From contig JAUMXD010000040.1 of assembly GCA_030529305.1 (NCBI GenBank), positions 1-13,426 on the forward strand: a stretch of 13,426 nucleotides of DNA. The letters run 5' to 3'. This DNA is from Allobrachymonas sp. (lineage in GTDB: Bacteria > Pseudomonadota > Gammaproteobacteria > Burkholderiales > Burkholderiaceae). The position numbers and the translations under genes were made by a program. Within the stretch, counting starts at the first letter, position 1. The number at the start of each line of letters is the position of its first letter. Of this stretch, positions 1-7,366 are shown in pieces. The notes below the pieces were generated by a model. The model searched no databases and had not been told where the DNA came from. It was given only the letters and a program-made list of their open reading frames with translations.

Positions 1-1
1 C

Positions 2-2587
2 AAAGGCAGCGTGGCCCTGCAAAACAACGATGTGCGCATCTCGCCCGATTCGCCCTTGCTGGCGCACAGCCAAGGCAAGGTGCTGTTTCACGAAAAAGGC
101 TTTGCCCTACAGGACGTGAGCACCACCCTGCTGGGCGGCAAGGCCACACTCAAAGGCGGCAGCCTGAGTACTGCGCGGCGCGATGGCAGCCACCCGGTGC
201 GCATCGAAGCGCAGGGCGACTTCACGGATGAGGGCCTGCGGCAAGAGCCATCGGTGGGCAGCATTGCCCAACTGGGGCGCTTTTTGCAGGGGCGCAGTGC
301 CTACCGTGCCATCTTGCAGGTGAACCGGGGCACGTCAGAGCTGAGCATTGATTCCGACCTGGCGGGCATGGAAGTCAAGCTGCCTGCGCCCTTGGGCAAG
401 GCTGCTGCGGGCAAGCTGCCTTTTCACTTTGCCAGCCGCATCACGCAAATGCAGCGTGCGTCTGGCGGGGCCGAAACGGCCACGCAGGATGAGTTGGACA
501 TTCGCTTTGGCCATGTGGTGCTGGCGCAATACGCGCGCGATCTGCGTCACGGCGACACACCCAAGGTGTTGCGTGGCCGCGTGGCTGTGGGGGCGCAGGC
601 CGTGAAGCAGGCCCCGCCCATGCCTGACGAGGGCGTACACGCGCTGGTGCTGATGGATCGCGTGGATGCCGACGCCTGGACCCATGTGCTGGAAACCGGC
701 TGGGGCGATCAGGTGCATGCCCCAGTGCCTTCTTCTGCATCCAAAGGCCGGGCCGCAGCGCTGAAAACCGCGCCCGGCCAAACGCTGGCCCAGACAAGTA
801 CTCAAGCCAAGGCTGCCCCTGGCCTTGCCAGCGCATCGTCCCAAGCCGCAAGTCATGCAACGAATGATGCTGCAAGCCAAGCAAGCAGCCACTCAGCGGC
901 AGAAACCGCGGCGGGCAGCTATTTGCCCGATCAGTTCGCCATGCAAACGCCGGCGCTGGTGTTTGCCAAGCGGGTGTTTGAATCGCTGGTGGTGGGCGGC
1001 GCGCGCGAGGGGCGGTTGTGGAAGCTGTCGCTGGCGGCCAAGCAGCTCAACGGCTATGTGGAGTATCTGCAATCGGCCACGGGCGGAGCGGGTGGCGTCA
1101 AGGCGCGCTTGCAGCACTTGACCCTGGCCCCTGCCAACGTGGAAGAGGTGGGCGACTACGTGCGCCAAACGGCCGACCCGAAAACACTGCCCGCGCTGGA
1201 TATTGACGCGGCCAATGTCGATTTGGTGGGCTACAAATTCAATCGCATCGCCCTGCGTGCCAGCAACAGCGCTCAGGCCCGGCCAGCTGGGGCCGATCTG
1301 GTGGACGATGCCGTGGCGCACAACGCGCGCAGTGCCTGGCGCATTCATGAACTCACGGCGCAAATGCCGCAAGCCCGCTTGCAAGGCAGCGGGGTCTGGG
1401 GCATTCGCCCGGCCAACGTCGCCAACGGCGAGGGCAGGGGATTGAACCCGGCCGATTTGGCCCGGCGCTTCGTGTCTTTGCAATTGAACGTGCAAACAGA
1501 CGACCTGGGCAGCACGCTCGATCATTTGGGGCACAAGGGCCTGGTCAAGGCCGGGCAGGGCAGCGTGGCGGGCACCCTGCGCTGGCAAGGCTCGCCCGTT
1601 GCTTTCGATATGGAAACGCTGGCGGGCGAACTGCGACTGGACGTGCGGCGCGGCCACATCACGCGCATCGACCCCGGCGCTTTCAAACTCATCAGTCTGC
1701 TGAGTCTGCAGGGCCTGACGCGCCTGGGCAGCATCGCCGAAAAAGGCTTTGCCTTTGACCGCATCGACGGCAGCCTGCGCGTGGCGCGCGGCGTGGCCAC
1801 AACCGACAACCTGGCCATTGCCGGTGCCATGGCCGATGCCAAGCTGAGCGGCCAAATCGCCCTGGCGCCCCAAACCATTGATCTGCACGTGGTGGTGCAG
1901 CCCAAGGTGGACTTGAGCACGGCGGCCCTGGCCGCAGGCGTCATCAACCCGCTGGTGGGGGTGGGCAGCTACGTGGCGCAATGGGTGCTGAGCAAACCCA
2001 TCAGTGCCATGGCCACGCAAACCCTGCACGTAAAAGGCCCCTTGGGTGATCCGGCCGTGACGCGGCTGCAAGGCAGCGAGGCCACGCGGATGGAGCAGCA
2101 AGTGCTCAAAGGCCATACCGGGCCTGCAACCTTCAACCCCTTGTGGGATTGGACGCCCATCACTGGCCGCCGTTTGCAAACGGGAGATCAAGCAGGGCAG
2201 CAAGGGGCGCAGGCCCAGCCACCTGCTGAAGAGCCAGTGGAACTGAATGAAGGGCAGCAAGAGAAAGATGCGCCATCTGATGCCGCATCAGCGCCTGTAT
2301 CCGCGCAGCCGCCAGAAGCATCGCAAGGGAATCTGCCCGTGATGCAGTCTGCGCAACAGCCTGCGCCTATGGAAACGGTACCAGCAAAACCAGCCGCTAA
2401 CCCCAACCCTGCCAGCAGCGCGGCCAGCTCTGCACTGCAGCCACAGCTCGCGGCATCGCTGCCAGTTTCTGCTGCTTCTGCACCTACCTCTTCTGCAGCT
2501 TCTGCTGTGCGCGCCAAGCGGCCCAAAGCACGCCAAAACCGCTTGCCTAAAACCATGCGCATGCCCGCTTCGGCAATGGTGCAGTAG
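2..2587 (+). CDS. yhdP: YhdP family AsmA-like envelope protein, C-terminal part (5' end outside window)
   Basis: The reading frame is open from the first complete codon at base 2 to TAG at 2585-2587. The GTG at 11 is only an internal codon, so the gene starts upstream of the window. About 861 residues are visible. The stretch around residues 550-690 matches the conserved YhdP/AsmA-like C-terminal region: a GAFKLISLLSLQGL segment, then DRIDGSLRVARGV, then VINPLVGVGSYVAQWVLSKP, then HVKGPLGDP. In E. coli YhdP is an inner-membrane-anchored protein that bridges the periplasm and helps carry phospholipid to the outer membrane; that role here is inferred from family. Two parts look unlike the core family. 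One is an Ala/Ser/Thr/Gln-rich insert of about 63 residues (bases ~722-910). The other is a Pro/Ala/Ser/Gln-rich tail of about 135 residues (bases ~2179-2584) that ends in a basic stretch. The N-terminal anchor is not visible. Confidence 0.88.
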   Translation, partial: KGSVALQNNDVRISPDSPLLAHSQGKVLFHEKGFALQDVSTTLLGGKATLKGGSLSTARRDGSHPVRIEAQGDFTDEGLRQEPSVGSIAQLGRFLQGRSAYRAILQVNRGTSELSIDSDLAGMEVKLPAPLGKAAAGKLPFHFASRITQMQRASGGAETATQDELDIRFGHVVLAQYARDLRHGDTPKVLRGRVAVGAQAVKQAPPMPDEGVHALVLMDRVDADAWTHVLETGWGDQVHAPVPSSASKGRAAALKTAPGQTLAQTSTQAKAAPGLASASSQAASHATNDAASQASSHSAAETAAGSYLPDQFAMQTPALVFAKRVFESLVVGGAREGRLWKLSLAAKQLNGYVEYLQSATGGAGGVKARLQHLTLAPANVEEVGDYVRQTADPKTLPALDIDAANVDLVGYKFNRIALRASNSAQARPAGADLVDDAVAHNARSAWRIHELTAQMPQARLQGSGVWGIRPANVANGEGRGLNPADLARRFVSLQLNVQTDDLGSTLDHLGHKGLVKAGQGSVAGTLRWQGSPVAFDMETLAGELRLDVRRGHITRIDPGAFKLISLLSLQGLTRLGSIAEKGFAFDRIDGSLRVARGVATTDNLAIAGAMADAKLSGQIALAPQTIDLHVVVQPKVDLSTAALAAGVINPLVGVGSYVAQWVLSKPISAMATQTLHVKGPLGDPAVTRLQGSEATRMEQQVLKGHTGPATFNPLWDWTPITGRRLQTGDQAGQQGAQAQPPAEEPVELNEGQQEKDAPSDAASAPVSAQPPEASQGNLPVMQSAQQPAPMETVPAKPAANPNPASSAASSALQPQLAASLPVSAASAPTSSAASAVRAKRPKARQNRLPKTMRMPASAMVQ

Positions 2588-2738
2588 TCCATGCAATGGG
2601 CAAAGGAATAAATAGCCCACGCAATTAGGCAGCACTGTTTGTCATCAGGCCAGCTGCTAAAGCTTGCATTCGGCCTGACCCTGCCGCAGATACGTAGGTA
2701 CAGGCATAGCCGCAGCGGTAACGGAGTTTGTACGCGGG

Positions 2739-2767
2739 CCGGTTCAATGCGGGCCATCCCCTACAAT
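2739..2767 (+). promoter_or_regulatory. Putative promoter of the ZapB-like/zapA genes
   Basis: TACAAT at 2762-2767 is a near-consensus -10 box. The hexamer 17 bp upstream, CCGGTT at 2739-2744, is a poor -35, so the call rests on the -10. A start near 2774 would give a leader of about 60 nt before the ATG at 2834. It would also rule out the longer reading frame that begins at 2639. Confidence 0.4.
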
Positions 2768-2833
2768 CGGCGCAACCAAGGCTTTAGGCGGCAGCAGGCA
2801 TGGCATGTGCTGGCTTGTTGCGAACCACTTGAC

Positions 2834-3274
2834 ATGAACACTTCGCTGACCCCCCTTTCTCTGGACCAGGTGGCCGACCACTTGGAGCGCATGCTGTTGC
2901 GCTATGAAGAGCTGCAAAAATCCAATGCCTTGCTGCAAGCGCAGTTGCTGGAGGTAACGCAAGAGCGCGATGCCTTGCGCTCCCGCTTGGCATCGGCCCG
3001 GGCACGGGTGGACACCTTGCTGGCGCGCATGCCTGCCGCCGATACGGCTTCTGCAGCCAGCCATGCCAGCGCAAATGTTGCAGGCGCTGCGGCAACGGGC
3101 AGCAGCAGTGGGGCGGTCAGTGCTGCTGGGGTCAATCCAGCTGCTGCGGCTAGCAAAGGTCCGCAGCAGGCAAACATCGTGCCCACATCACTGTTGGCCG
3201 CGCTGACGGCACGGCCTGCCAAGCCTGAACCGGGGGCAGCGCCCTCTTCTGCATGGGGCGAGGAAAACACATGA
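2834..3274 (+). CDS. ZapB-like / TIGR02449-type coiled-coil protein, upstream of zapA
   Basis: The gene encodes 146 residues. Residues ~8-62 form a continuous predicted coiled coil with heptad-spaced Leu (DHLERMLLRYEEL, then LLQAQLLEV, then SRLASARARVDTLLARM). This pattern matches the small TIGR02449/ZapB-like proteins that sit directly before zapA in many beta- and gammaproteobacteria. The remaining ~80 residues are Ala/Ser/Gly-rich and look disordered. The frame is open back to 2639, but ATG 2834 is preferred because the coiled coil begins just after it and a TACAAT box lies 67 nt upstream. No clear Shine-Dalgarno precedes it. The TGA overlaps the zapA ATG (ATGA), so the two are probably translationally coupled. 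A role in Z-ring stabilisation is inferred from the neighbour and the fold, and has not been shown for this family. Confidence 0.78.
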   Translation: MNTSLTPLSLDQVADHLERMLLRYEELQKSNALLQAQLLEVTQERDALRSRLASARARVDTLLARMPAADTASAASHASANVAGAAATGSSSGAVSAAGVNPAAAASKGPQQANIVPTSLLAALTARPAKPEPGAAPSSAWGEENT

Positions 3275-3627
3275 GCATGAAACAGATTCAAGCGCAAATC
3301 ATGGGACAGACCTATGTGCTGAGTTGCCCCGAAGAGGCCGAAGCGCAAATGCAGCAATCGGTGCAGCGCGTAGATACGGCCATGTGCAAGATCCGCGACG
3401 CAGGCAAAATCCGCGCGCGCGACCGCATCGCCGTGTTGGCCGCTCTGAATCTGGCTTTTGATTTGGTGGAGCGCGAACAGCAGGGCGGCTTCAATGGCCT
3501 TGCTGCAGTTGATACGGCCTCTGCGCAAGCCACCTCGGCACAGCCCAACGCGCTGTTGCATCCGCGCATGCAGGCGCTTTTGCAGCGTATGGAAGACTTG
3601 CTGGCGGAAGACGGTAAATTGCTGTGA
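3271..3627 (+). CDS. zapA: Cell division protein ZapA
   Basis: The gene encodes 118 residues, a usual length for ZapA. The N-terminal half is the globular FtsZ-binding domain, with IQAQIMGQTYVLSCPEE followed by a helix. Residues ~47-70 carry the family signature KIRARDRIAVLAALNLAFDL, and a C-terminal helix (MQALLQRMEDLLAED) would form the tetramer coiled coil. ZapA binds FtsZ in the cytoplasm and promotes bundling of protofilaments at midcell. A start at 3253 is possible in frame, but ATG 3271 has GAGGA just upstream (3259-3263) and overlaps the preceding stop codon, which is the common coupled arrangement. The insert after EREQQ (residues ~75-95, Ala/Ser/Thr-rich) is a linker of low conservation. 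Confidence 0.93.
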   Translation: MSMKQIQAQIMGQTYVLSCPEEAEAQMQQSVQRVDTAMCKIRDAGKIRARDRIAVLAALNLAFDLVEREQQGGFNGLAAVDTASAQATSAQPNALLHPRMQALLQRMEDLLAEDGKLL

Positions 3628-3802
3628 CTGATTTCGCGTATACAAGCACTTGATGCCTGATGCATCGTCGCATTGATCATTGATAAATCTCATCGCAATT
3701 TCAGGGCAACCGCTTGCGGGCGGTTGTGTGTTGATAAGGGTAGGGTTGCAGTTCTGATAGGACGCAGCAGCCTTGCCTAGTCATTAGGCTTTACTCCTTG
3801 CC
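3628..3802. other. zapA-murI spacer with a hairpin; 6S RNA not confirmed
   Basis: This 175-bp spacer contains a hairpin with 7-bp arms, CAACCGC and GCGGTTG, around a TTGCGG loop (3708-3727). The U-tract after it is weak, so it is at best a poor terminator. A smaller GCCTA/TAGGC hairpin lies at 3775-3789. In many proteobacteria the 6S RNA gene follows zapA and the spacer has the right size. I could not fold it into the long stem with a central bubble that defines 6S RNA, so I do not call an RNA gene. Confidence 0.4.
3731..3760 (+). promoter_or_regulatory. Weak candidate promoter for murI
   Basis: TTGATA (3731-3736) differs from the -35 consensus at one base. It is followed after 18 bp by TGATAG (3755-3760), a poor -10. 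Its position about 45 bp before the murI ATG fits, but the -10 match is weak and this is only a candidate. Confidence 0.28.
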
Positions 3803-4720
3803 ATGACATCTTTTGCCAAATGCTCATCAATCAACAGCTCCATCGGCGTGTTTGATAGCGGTGTGGGTGGCTTGAGTGTGCTGCGACAATTGCTGCAACA
3901 CTTGCCGCAAGAAGACCTGGTTTACCTGGCCGACAGCGCTGGGGCGCCCTATGGCGAGCGCAGCTCTGAACAAATTGCTGCGCGCAGCCTGCAAATCGCC
4001 AACTACTTGCAGCAACAGCATCACATCAAAGCCCTGGTGGTGGCGTGCAACACGGCCACCAGCCACGCGGTGCAGCAACTGCGCGAGCAGCATCCGCAAT
4101 TGTTGTTGATCGGGATTGAACCGGCCATCAAACCTGCCGTAGCGCTTTCAAGCACGGGGCATATCGGCATCATGGCCACACGGGCCACGGTGCAAGGCGC
4201 CAAATTCGCCCGCCTGGTGCAAGACTGGGGCGGCGAAAACCATATCCACGTGCAAGCTTGTGATGGCTTGGCGCTGGCCATAGAAAACGCGCTGGACGGT
4301 CAAGCCAACCCCGACGGGCAAACCGTGCAAAGCCTGTGCCAGCGCTACTGGACGGCCTTGCAAGCAGCTGCCAGCGAAGCCGCAGATGCAGCAGGCGAAT
4401 CAAGCGATGCCGCCTCGGGCGCGATTGATGTGCTGGTGCTGGGCTGTACGCATTACCCATTTGCCGCTGATGTGCTGCAAACTTTGGCGGGCGATGCTGT
4501 GCAGTTGATTGAACCAGGCGAACCTGTGGCCCGGCAAACGCAGCGCTTGCTGCAACAGCATGGACTGTTACGGCCAGCACTCGGTGCAGGGCAGACCGCT
4601 GCTGAGCAGATTCAGCCAAGCCGTTTGACGTTGCTGGCTACTTCCAATCCACAGCGTTTGCAACGGGCAGCGCAGCAATGGTTGGGCGTCACAGCTGAAG
4701 TGGAAGTGGTTGAGCTTTGA
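3803..4720 (+). CDS. murI: Glutamate racemase
   Basis: The gene encodes 305 residues and converts L-glutamate to D-glutamate without a cofactor, for cytoplasmic peptidoglycan precursor synthesis. The two-base mechanism residues are visible: C82 in VACNTATSHA and C215 in VLGCTHYPF. The N-terminal signature IGVFDSGVGGLSVL gives D18 and S19, and the LADSAGAPYGERS segment (family form usually D-x-x-x-x-P-Y-G) follows. It is longer than the usual ~265-285 residues. Part of the excess is an Ala/Ser/Glu-rich insert at about residues 188-207, just before the second catalytic Cys strand. The ATG at 3803 is the only convenient start before the conserved strand, and no strong ribosome-binding site precedes it. 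It sits alone between zapA and dut, with spacers of 175 and 283 bp. Confidence 0.95.
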   Translation: MTSFAKCSSINSSIGVFDSGVGGLSVLRQLLQHLPQEDLVYLADSAGAPYGERSSEQIAARSLQIANYLQQQHHIKALVVACNTATSHAVQQLREQHPQLLLIGIEPAIKPAVALSSTGHIGIMATRATVQGAKFARLVQDWGGENHIHVQACDGLALAIENALDGQANPDGQTVQSLCQRYWTALQAAASEAADAAGESSDAASGAIDVLVLGCTHYPFAADVLQTLAGDAVQLIEPGEPVARQTQRLLQQHGLLRPALGAGQTAAEQIQPSRLTLLATSNPQRLQRAAQQWLGVTAEVEVVEL

Positions 4721-5003
4721 AGAGCTGGACAAGCGTTTCAGTTAAGCCAATCCATCTGACGGGGTGTACAGCATGGGGCGACAGACTTATTCTCATCTAT
4801 TGCAGTCCTCCATACGTATTTAATAGCTGTGACTCAAGTTCCGAACAATACAGCAGGCTGCTCATGAATGGGCATAGCGTTAAGAAGCTTCAGGTGATAG
4901 CAAAGAGAGTTCAAACAGGTTTGAAATAAGTTTGGTGCTTTCTCCTGTTTGTGCATTTATAACGGATAGCTTCAAAAAGCCGGGCAGAGCACAGGAAAAA
5001 AAC
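4721..5003. other. AT-richer spacer between murI and dut
   Basis: This 283-bp stretch is visibly richer in A+T than the genes around it. It holds no convincing gene: the frame from 4717 starts with TTG, has no ribosome-binding site and resembles nothing I know. TCAAAC-AG-GTTTGA (4911-4924) is a perfect 6-bp dyad. CAAACAG (4912-4918) also has an inverted partner CTGTTTG at 4945-4951. TATAAC at 4958-4963 could serve as a -10 for dut, about 40 bp before its ATG, but no good -35 is seen. Confidence 0.4.
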
Positions 5004-5453
5004 ATGGAAATCGAACTCAAAATCTTGGACGAACGCATTCGCCAGCACATGCCTGCCTATGCCACGCCAGGCAGTGCTGGTTTGGATTTGCGCGCCTGCA
5101 TTGATCAGCCCTTGGTGCTGCAGCCCCGTGCTTGGCAGCTGGTGCCCACCGGCATGGCCGTGCATTTGCATGATCCGGGTTATGCGGCGCTTTTGCTGCC
5201 ACGTTCTGGCTTGGGGCACAAACATGGCATTGTGCTGGGCAATCTGGTCGGCCTGATTGATAGTGACTACCAAGGCGAGTTGATGGTGAGCGTGTGGAAC
5301 CGCAGCGACACGGCCTTTACCGTGGAGCCGCTGGAGCGCATTGCCCAAATGGTGATCGTGCCCGTGGTGCAAGCGCAATTTCGCGTGGTGGATGAATTTG
5401 CTGCCAGCAGCGAGCGGGCAGCAGGCGGCTACGGCTCCACTGGGCGGAAATAA
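5004..5453 (+). CDS. dut: Deoxyuridine 5'-triphosphate nucleotidohydrolase (dUTPase)
   Basis: The gene encodes 149 residues, the normal size of a trimeric dUTPase. The enzyme hydrolyses dUTP to dUMP and pyrophosphate, which keeps uracil out of DNA and supplies thymidylate synthase. All five motifs are present in order: [11 protein letters not shown] (residues 21-31), PRSGLG (66-71), [15 protein letters not shown] (79-93, with D86 the likely water-activating Asp), ERIAQM, and the C-terminal Gly-rich AAGGYGSTG arm. The frame is open upstream to 4932, but ATG 5004 is chosen because the protein then begins MEIELKILD, as in the family, and AGGA lies 7 nt before it (4993-4996). It is convergent with nrdR and is probably monocistronic. 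Confidence 0.96.
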   Translation: MEIELKILDERIRQHMPAYATPGSAGLDLRACIDQPLVLQPRAWQLVPTGMAVHLHDPGYAALLLPRSGLGHKHGIVLGNLVGLIDSDYQGELMVSVWNRSDTAFTVEPLERIAQMVIVPVVQAQFRVVDEFAASSERAAGGYGSTGRK

Positions 5454-5467
5454 ACGCGAACGTAGGT

Positions 5468-5489
5468 GCTGGTTTTGCACCAGCTTGTT
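5468..5489 (+). terminator. Possible terminator of dut
   Basis: GCTGGT (5468-5473) and ACCAGC (5479-5484) form a perfect 6-bp stem with a 5-nt loop, followed by TTGTT. It lies 15 bp after the dut stop. The U-tract is short, so it is a weak or partial intrinsic terminator. On the opposite strand the stem is not followed by T residues, so I do not assign it to nrdR. Confidence 0.42.
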
Positions 5490-5616
5490 CCAGCCGCCGC
5501 ATCGTTGGTGAGTAACGGGCGGTGCATAGGAGTACGGCTTCTTCTTCGGCTTTTTAATTGGAGCGCAGCAGTTGCGAAGCGGGTTGCCAAGCCTTTCGGT
5601 TCGCATTACTCAACTC

Positions 5617-6069
5617 TTAACGCTGTTTGACTTCTTCCACCAGCGCTTTGAACTCGTCCACATCCTCAAAGCTGCGGTAGACGCTGGCAAATCGGATATA
5701 GGCCACTTTGTCGAGCTTTTTCAGTTCGCGCATTACCAGTTCGCCCAAGCGGCTGCTGGGCAATTCCCGTTCGCCAGAGGTCAGCAGGTTTTCTTCAATC
5801 TGGGCGATGGCATGATCGACTTGATCAATACCCACATGGCGCTTGCGCAACGCAAGCATGAACGAGGCTTGCAGCTTCTTGCGATCGTAATCGACCCGGC
5901 GCCCGTCTTTTTTCACCAGGATGGGAAAGTGCACCTCGGCTCGCTCGTAGGTGGTGAAGCGTTTTTCGCATTTGCTGCATTTGCGCCGGCGGCGAATGGT
6001 GTCGTTGTCTTCTGAAACGCGAGTTTCAACCACCTGGGTGTCGGGGTGAGAGCAAAAAGGGCATTTCAT
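5617..6069 (-). CDS. nrdR: Transcriptional repressor NrdR of ribonucleotide reductase genes
   Basis: The gene encodes 150 residues, the standard NrdR length. Starting at the ATG at 6069 gives the family N-terminus MKCPFC. The zinc ribbon is complete (C3, C6, C31, C34) with the basic RRRRKC stretch that contacts DNA, followed by RFTTYERAE. Residues ~49-139 form the ATP-cone that senses ATP/dATP ([23 protein letters not shown], then [17 protein letters not shown]). NrdR binds NrdR boxes before nrd operons and represses them when dATP is high. It lies 49 bp after glyA on the same strand. A strong terminator fills that gap and no Shine-Dalgarno is visible: the 13 bases before the ATG are A/T-rich with no GGAG. 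Expression therefore probably depends on read-through from glyA or on a promoter inside the glyA 3' end. Confidence 0.96.
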   Translation of the reverse strand: MKCPFCSHPDTQVVETRVSEDNDTIRRRRKCSKCEKRFTTYERAEVHFPILVKKDGRRVDYDRKKLQASFMLALRKRHVGIDQVDHAIAQIEENLLTSGERELPSSRLGELVMRELKKLDKVAYIRFASVYRSFEDVDEFKALVEEVKQR

Positions 6070-6079
6070 TTTCAAATAC

Positions 6080-6110
6080 AAAAAATATGGGGGCGAAGGC
6101 CCCCATATTT
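6080..6110 (-). terminator. Strong intrinsic terminator after glyA, immediately before nrdR
   Basis: AAATATGGGGGC (6083-6094) and GCCCCCATATTT (6099-6110) make a perfect 12-bp stem with a 4-nt loop. Read on the minus strand, the stem runs into TTTTTT (6085-6080). It starts 9 bp after the glyA stop and its T-tract ends 10 bp before the nrdR ATG. Confidence 0.9.
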
Positions 6111-6118
6111 GCTTTTCA

Positions 6119-7366
6119 TCATTTGTAGACCGGGAAGCGCTTGGTCAGCTCAGCCACCTTGGCGCGCACGGCAGCCAGGTTGGCTTCGTCGCGCGGGTTG
6201 TCGAGCACATCGGCCACCAGATTGGCGGTGGCGCGTGCTTCTTCTTCCTTGAAGCCGCGCGTGGTCATGGCCGGGGTGCCGATGCGCACGCCGCTGGTGA
6301 CCATGGGCTTTTCCGGGTCGTTGGGAATGGCGTTCTTGTTGATCGTCATGTGCGCGGCGCCCAGCACAGCCTCGGCTTCTTTGCCGGTGATGCCCTTGGC
6401 GCGCAGATCGACCAGCATCACGTGGCTTTGCGTGCCGCCGCTGACGATGCGCAGGCCGCGCTGGGTCAGCGTTTCGGCCACCACTTGCGCGTTTTTCTTC
6501 ACTTGCGCGGCGTACTGTTTGAACTCGGGCGAGAGCGCTTCTTTGAAGGCCACGGCCTTGGCCGCAATGATGTGCATCAACGGGCCGCCTTGCAGGCCGG
6601 GGAAGACGGCGCTGTTGATGGCTTTTTCGTGCTCGGCGCGCATCAAGATGAAGCCCGAGCGCGGGCCGCGCAGGCTTTTGTGCGTGGTGCTGGTCACCAC
6701 GTCGGCATGCGGCACGGGGTTGGGGTATTGGCCGCCGGCGATCAGGCCGGCGTAGTGCGCCATATCGACCATGAAGATGGCGCCCACGTCCTTGGCGACC
6801 TTGGCAAAGCGTGCCCAGTCAATCTCCAGGCTGTAGGCGCTGGCGCCGGCCACGATGAGCTTGGGTTTGCTTTCGTGCGCTTTTTTCTCCATCGCGTCGT
6901 AGTCGATGGCTTCCTGCTCGTTCAGGCCGTAGCTCACCACGTTGAACCACTTGCCGCTCATGTTCAGCGGCATGCCGTGGGTGAGGTGCCCGCCTTCGGC
7001 CAGGCTCATGCCCATGACGGTGTCGCCGGGCTTCAGGAAGGCGAGGAACACCGCTTCGTTGGCGCTGGCGCCGCAATGCGGCTGCACGTTGGCGGCTTCG
7101 GCGCCAAAGAGTTCTTTCACGCGGTCGATGGCGAGCTGCTCCACCACGTCCACGTGCTCGCAGCCGCCGTAGTAGCGGCGGCCGGGGTAGCCCTCGGCGT
7201 ATTTGTTGGTGAGCTGGGTGCCTGCGGCCTCCAGTACGGCGGGCGAGGCGTAGTTTTCGCTGGCGATCAGCTCGATGTGGTCTTCCTGGCGCTGGTGCTC
7301 GGCCTGGATGGCGGCCCAGACGTCGGGGTCGGTATGGGCAATGGTGTGGGTCGATCGATTGAACAT
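6119..7366 (-). CDS. glyA: Serine hydroxymethyltransferase
   Basis: The gene encodes 415 residues, the usual bacterial length. This PLP enzyme interconverts serine plus tetrahydrofolate with glycine plus 5,10-methylene-tetrahydrofolate in the cytoplasm, and is the main source of one-carbon units. Visible motifs are [12 protein letters not shown], the [18 protein letters not shown] segment, [12 protein letters not shown], and the PLP-binding [15 protein letters not shown] with the Schiff-base lysine at K230 (E. coli K229). The ATG at 7366 fits the usual N-terminus; its ribosome-binding site is weak (GAGAAA). It is upstream of nrdR on the same strand, and the hairpin at 6080-6110 closes its transcript. 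The 255 bp before it carry several palindromes and may be a regulated leader. Confidence 0.98.
   Translation of the reverse strand: MFNRSTHTIAHTDPDVWAAIQAEHQRQEDHIELIASENYASPAVLEAAGTQLTNKYAEGYPGRRYYGGCEHVDVVEQLAIDRVKELFGAEAANVQPHCGASANEAVFLAFLKPGDTVMGMSLAEGGHLTHGMPLNMSGKWFNVVSYGLNEQEAIDYDAMEKKAHESKPKLIVAGASAYSLEIDWARFAKVAKDVGAIFMVDMAHYAGLIAGGQYPNPVPHADVVTSTTHKSLRGPRSGFILMRAEHEKAINSAVFPGLQGGPLMHIIAAKAVAFKEALSPEFKQYAAQVKKNAQVVAETLTQRGLRIVSGGTQSHVMLVDLRAKGITGKEAEAVLGAAHMTINKNAIPNDPEKPMVTSGVRIGTPAMTTRGFKEEEARATANLVADVLDNPRDEANLAAVRAKVAELTKRFPVYK

Noticed and set aside
893..2260. 455-codon open frame on the minus strand inside the yhdP-like gene
   Set aside because: It is antisense to a recognised protein, has biased low-information composition (His/Gln/Arg/Gly-rich) and no family resemblance. 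Such frames arise in GC-rich genes.
2645..2678. 7-bp hairpin TCAGGCC/GGCCTGA after the yhdP-like gene, considered as a terminator
   Set aside because: It has a long 20-nt loop and no T-run on either strand, so a terminator call is not supported.
2639..2833. 65-codon N-terminal extension of the ZapB-like protein
   Set aside because: The extension has no conserved features and contains the probable promoter -10 box. The coiled-coil protein begins naturally at ATG 2834.
4717..4929. 70-codon open frame after murI
   Set aside because: It has a TTG start overlapping the murI stop, no ribosome-binding site, AT-rich sequence and no family resemblance.
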